Assembly (NCBI GenBank): GCA_016219235.1
Contig: JACRBO010000471.1
Location: forward strand, 1-6,543
Direction of reading: 5' to 3'
Source of the DNA: Chloroflexota bacterium
Lineage (GTDB): Bacteria > Chloroflexota > Anaerolineae > Fen-1058
Length of the DNA stretch: 6,543 bases
Positions within the stretch are counted from its first letter, which is position 1; the number at the start of each line of letters is the position of its first letter. Below the pieces are notes generated by a model. The model saw only the letters and a list, made by a program, of their open reading frames with translations, did not search any database and was not told the DNA's origin. The position numbers and the translations under genes are program-made. Shown in pieces: positions 6,036 through 6,543 of this stretch.

Positions 6036-6543
6036 TTATTTCACCACGTACTTCGACAACCGCCGTGCCAGCCAGCGCGACCCCAGACTGACCATCAACA
6101 CGATGGCGGTCAAGATCAACGCCGACGCATACGCGCGCTGCTGCACTTCGGGAATGGCCGTGCCCAGTTGAAAGAACACCGCCAGCGGCAGCGACGCCAC
6201 CGGTCTCAAGAGCGAAGTCGGCATTTGATCGGTGTAACCCGCCGTGAACAGCACCGACGCCGCGTCGCCGATGCCGCGCCCGAAGGCCAGCAAAATCGCC
6301 GTCACGATGCCGGGCAGGGCCTGCCGCACGATCACTTTCAGCGCCGTCTCCAATCGGGTTGCGCCAAGCGCGTAGGACGCTTCCGCCAACTCGATCGGCA
6401 TAGTGCGGATCACTTCGTCCATCGCGCGCACCATGATCGGCAGTTCCAGCAGCGTCAGCACCAGAATGCCCGCCAACAACGACGTGCGTAAGCCCAGCGC
6501 CAGCATCACGATGAAGCCAAACGCGCCGTACACGATCGACGGC
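6036..6543 (-). CDS. pstA: Phosphate ABC transporter permease PstA, 3' part only
   Basis: The last 168 residues of an inner-membrane permease. The 5' part lies beyond the right edge and the frame is open up to base 6543. The fragment opens with PSIVYGAFG, the strongly conserved PstA segment at the start of the core permease region, so the internal GTG at 6533 is not the start. The EAA coupling loop that contacts the ATPase is visible as EASYALGA (54-61 of the fragment) continuing to RQALPGI (73-79), followed by [10 protein letters not shown]. PstA normally has an IGETA-like sequence at this last position. Hydrophobic segments at about 7-18, 20-38, 77-98, 115-130 and 138-156 fit membrane helices. 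The gene ends in SKYVVK and a TAA at 6036-6038. It pairs with PstB downstream to form the Pst transporter; pstC and pstS would be expected to the right of the window. Confidence 0.93.
   Translation of the reverse strand, partial: PSIVYGAFGFIVMLALGLRTSLLAGILVLTLLELPIMVRAMDEVIRTMPIELAEASYALGATRLETALKVIVRQALPGIVTAILLAFGRGIGDAASVLFTAGYTDQMPTSLLRPVASLPLAVFFQLGTAIPEVQQRAYASALILTAIVLMVSLGSRWLARRLSKYVVK

Noticed and set aside
5958..6491. Plus-strand open frame of 177 codons
   Set aside because: It lies opposite pstA and the palindrome, and its composition (runs of Arg, Gln, His) is typical of an antisense shadow of a GC-rich gene; it has no recognisable motif.
6531..6533. GTG at 6533 as the start of the permease gene
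   Set aside because: The frame stays open upstream to the window edge and encodes the conserved PSI of the PstA PSIVYG motif, so the GTG is an internal valine codon.

Overview
The window is a stretch of bacterial chromosome in which every supported gene lies on the minus strand, so transcription runs from high to low coordinates. The likely source is a Chloroflexota bacterium (Chloroflexia or Anaerolineae type). The evidence is indirect: moderately GC-rich DNA, large secreted beta-propeller and glycosidase proteins, and a 'YLPLI-R' type motif that I associate with exported proteins of that phylum. No rRNA, tRNA, CRISPR array or insertion sequence is visible.

Right part (5204-6543): the end of a phosphate-specific ABC transport operon. 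The 3' portion of pstA (inner-membrane permease) runs in from beyond the right edge and is followed by a complete pstB (ATPase). The 73-80 nt between them is almost filled by an imperfect palindrome of CTTTGCGN-type octamers (5966-6032). One end of this palindrome supplies the Shine-Dalgarno sequence of pstB.

Middle (4954-5203): a 250-base gap. It holds a good sigma70-type minus-strand promoter (5035-5062), a weaker extended -10 candidate (5144-5172), and a strong GC-rich hairpin (4993-5025). The hairpin would sit at the extreme 5' end of the message made from the first promoter.

Left part (1-4953): a tight three-gene unit for exported proteins. In transcription order these are (i) a secreted seven-bladed propeller of about 368 aa ending in YLPLIRKS; (ii) a 793-aa protein joining a paralogous seven-bladed propeller, through a matching SLPLIAR segment, to a clan GH-A-like glycoside hydrolase domain; and (iii) a membrane-anchored or secreted glycoside hydrolase of a different (Asl1/GH128-like) type with a C-terminal CARDB-like beta domain, cut off at the left edge. 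Gaps between these genes are about 9 and 2 nt, so they are probably co-transcribed and translationally coupled. The set looks like an extracytoplasmic carbohydrate-acting module in which the propellers may bind or scaffold. Its substrate cannot be read from the sequence. I see no direct functional link to the pst genes beyond adjacency.
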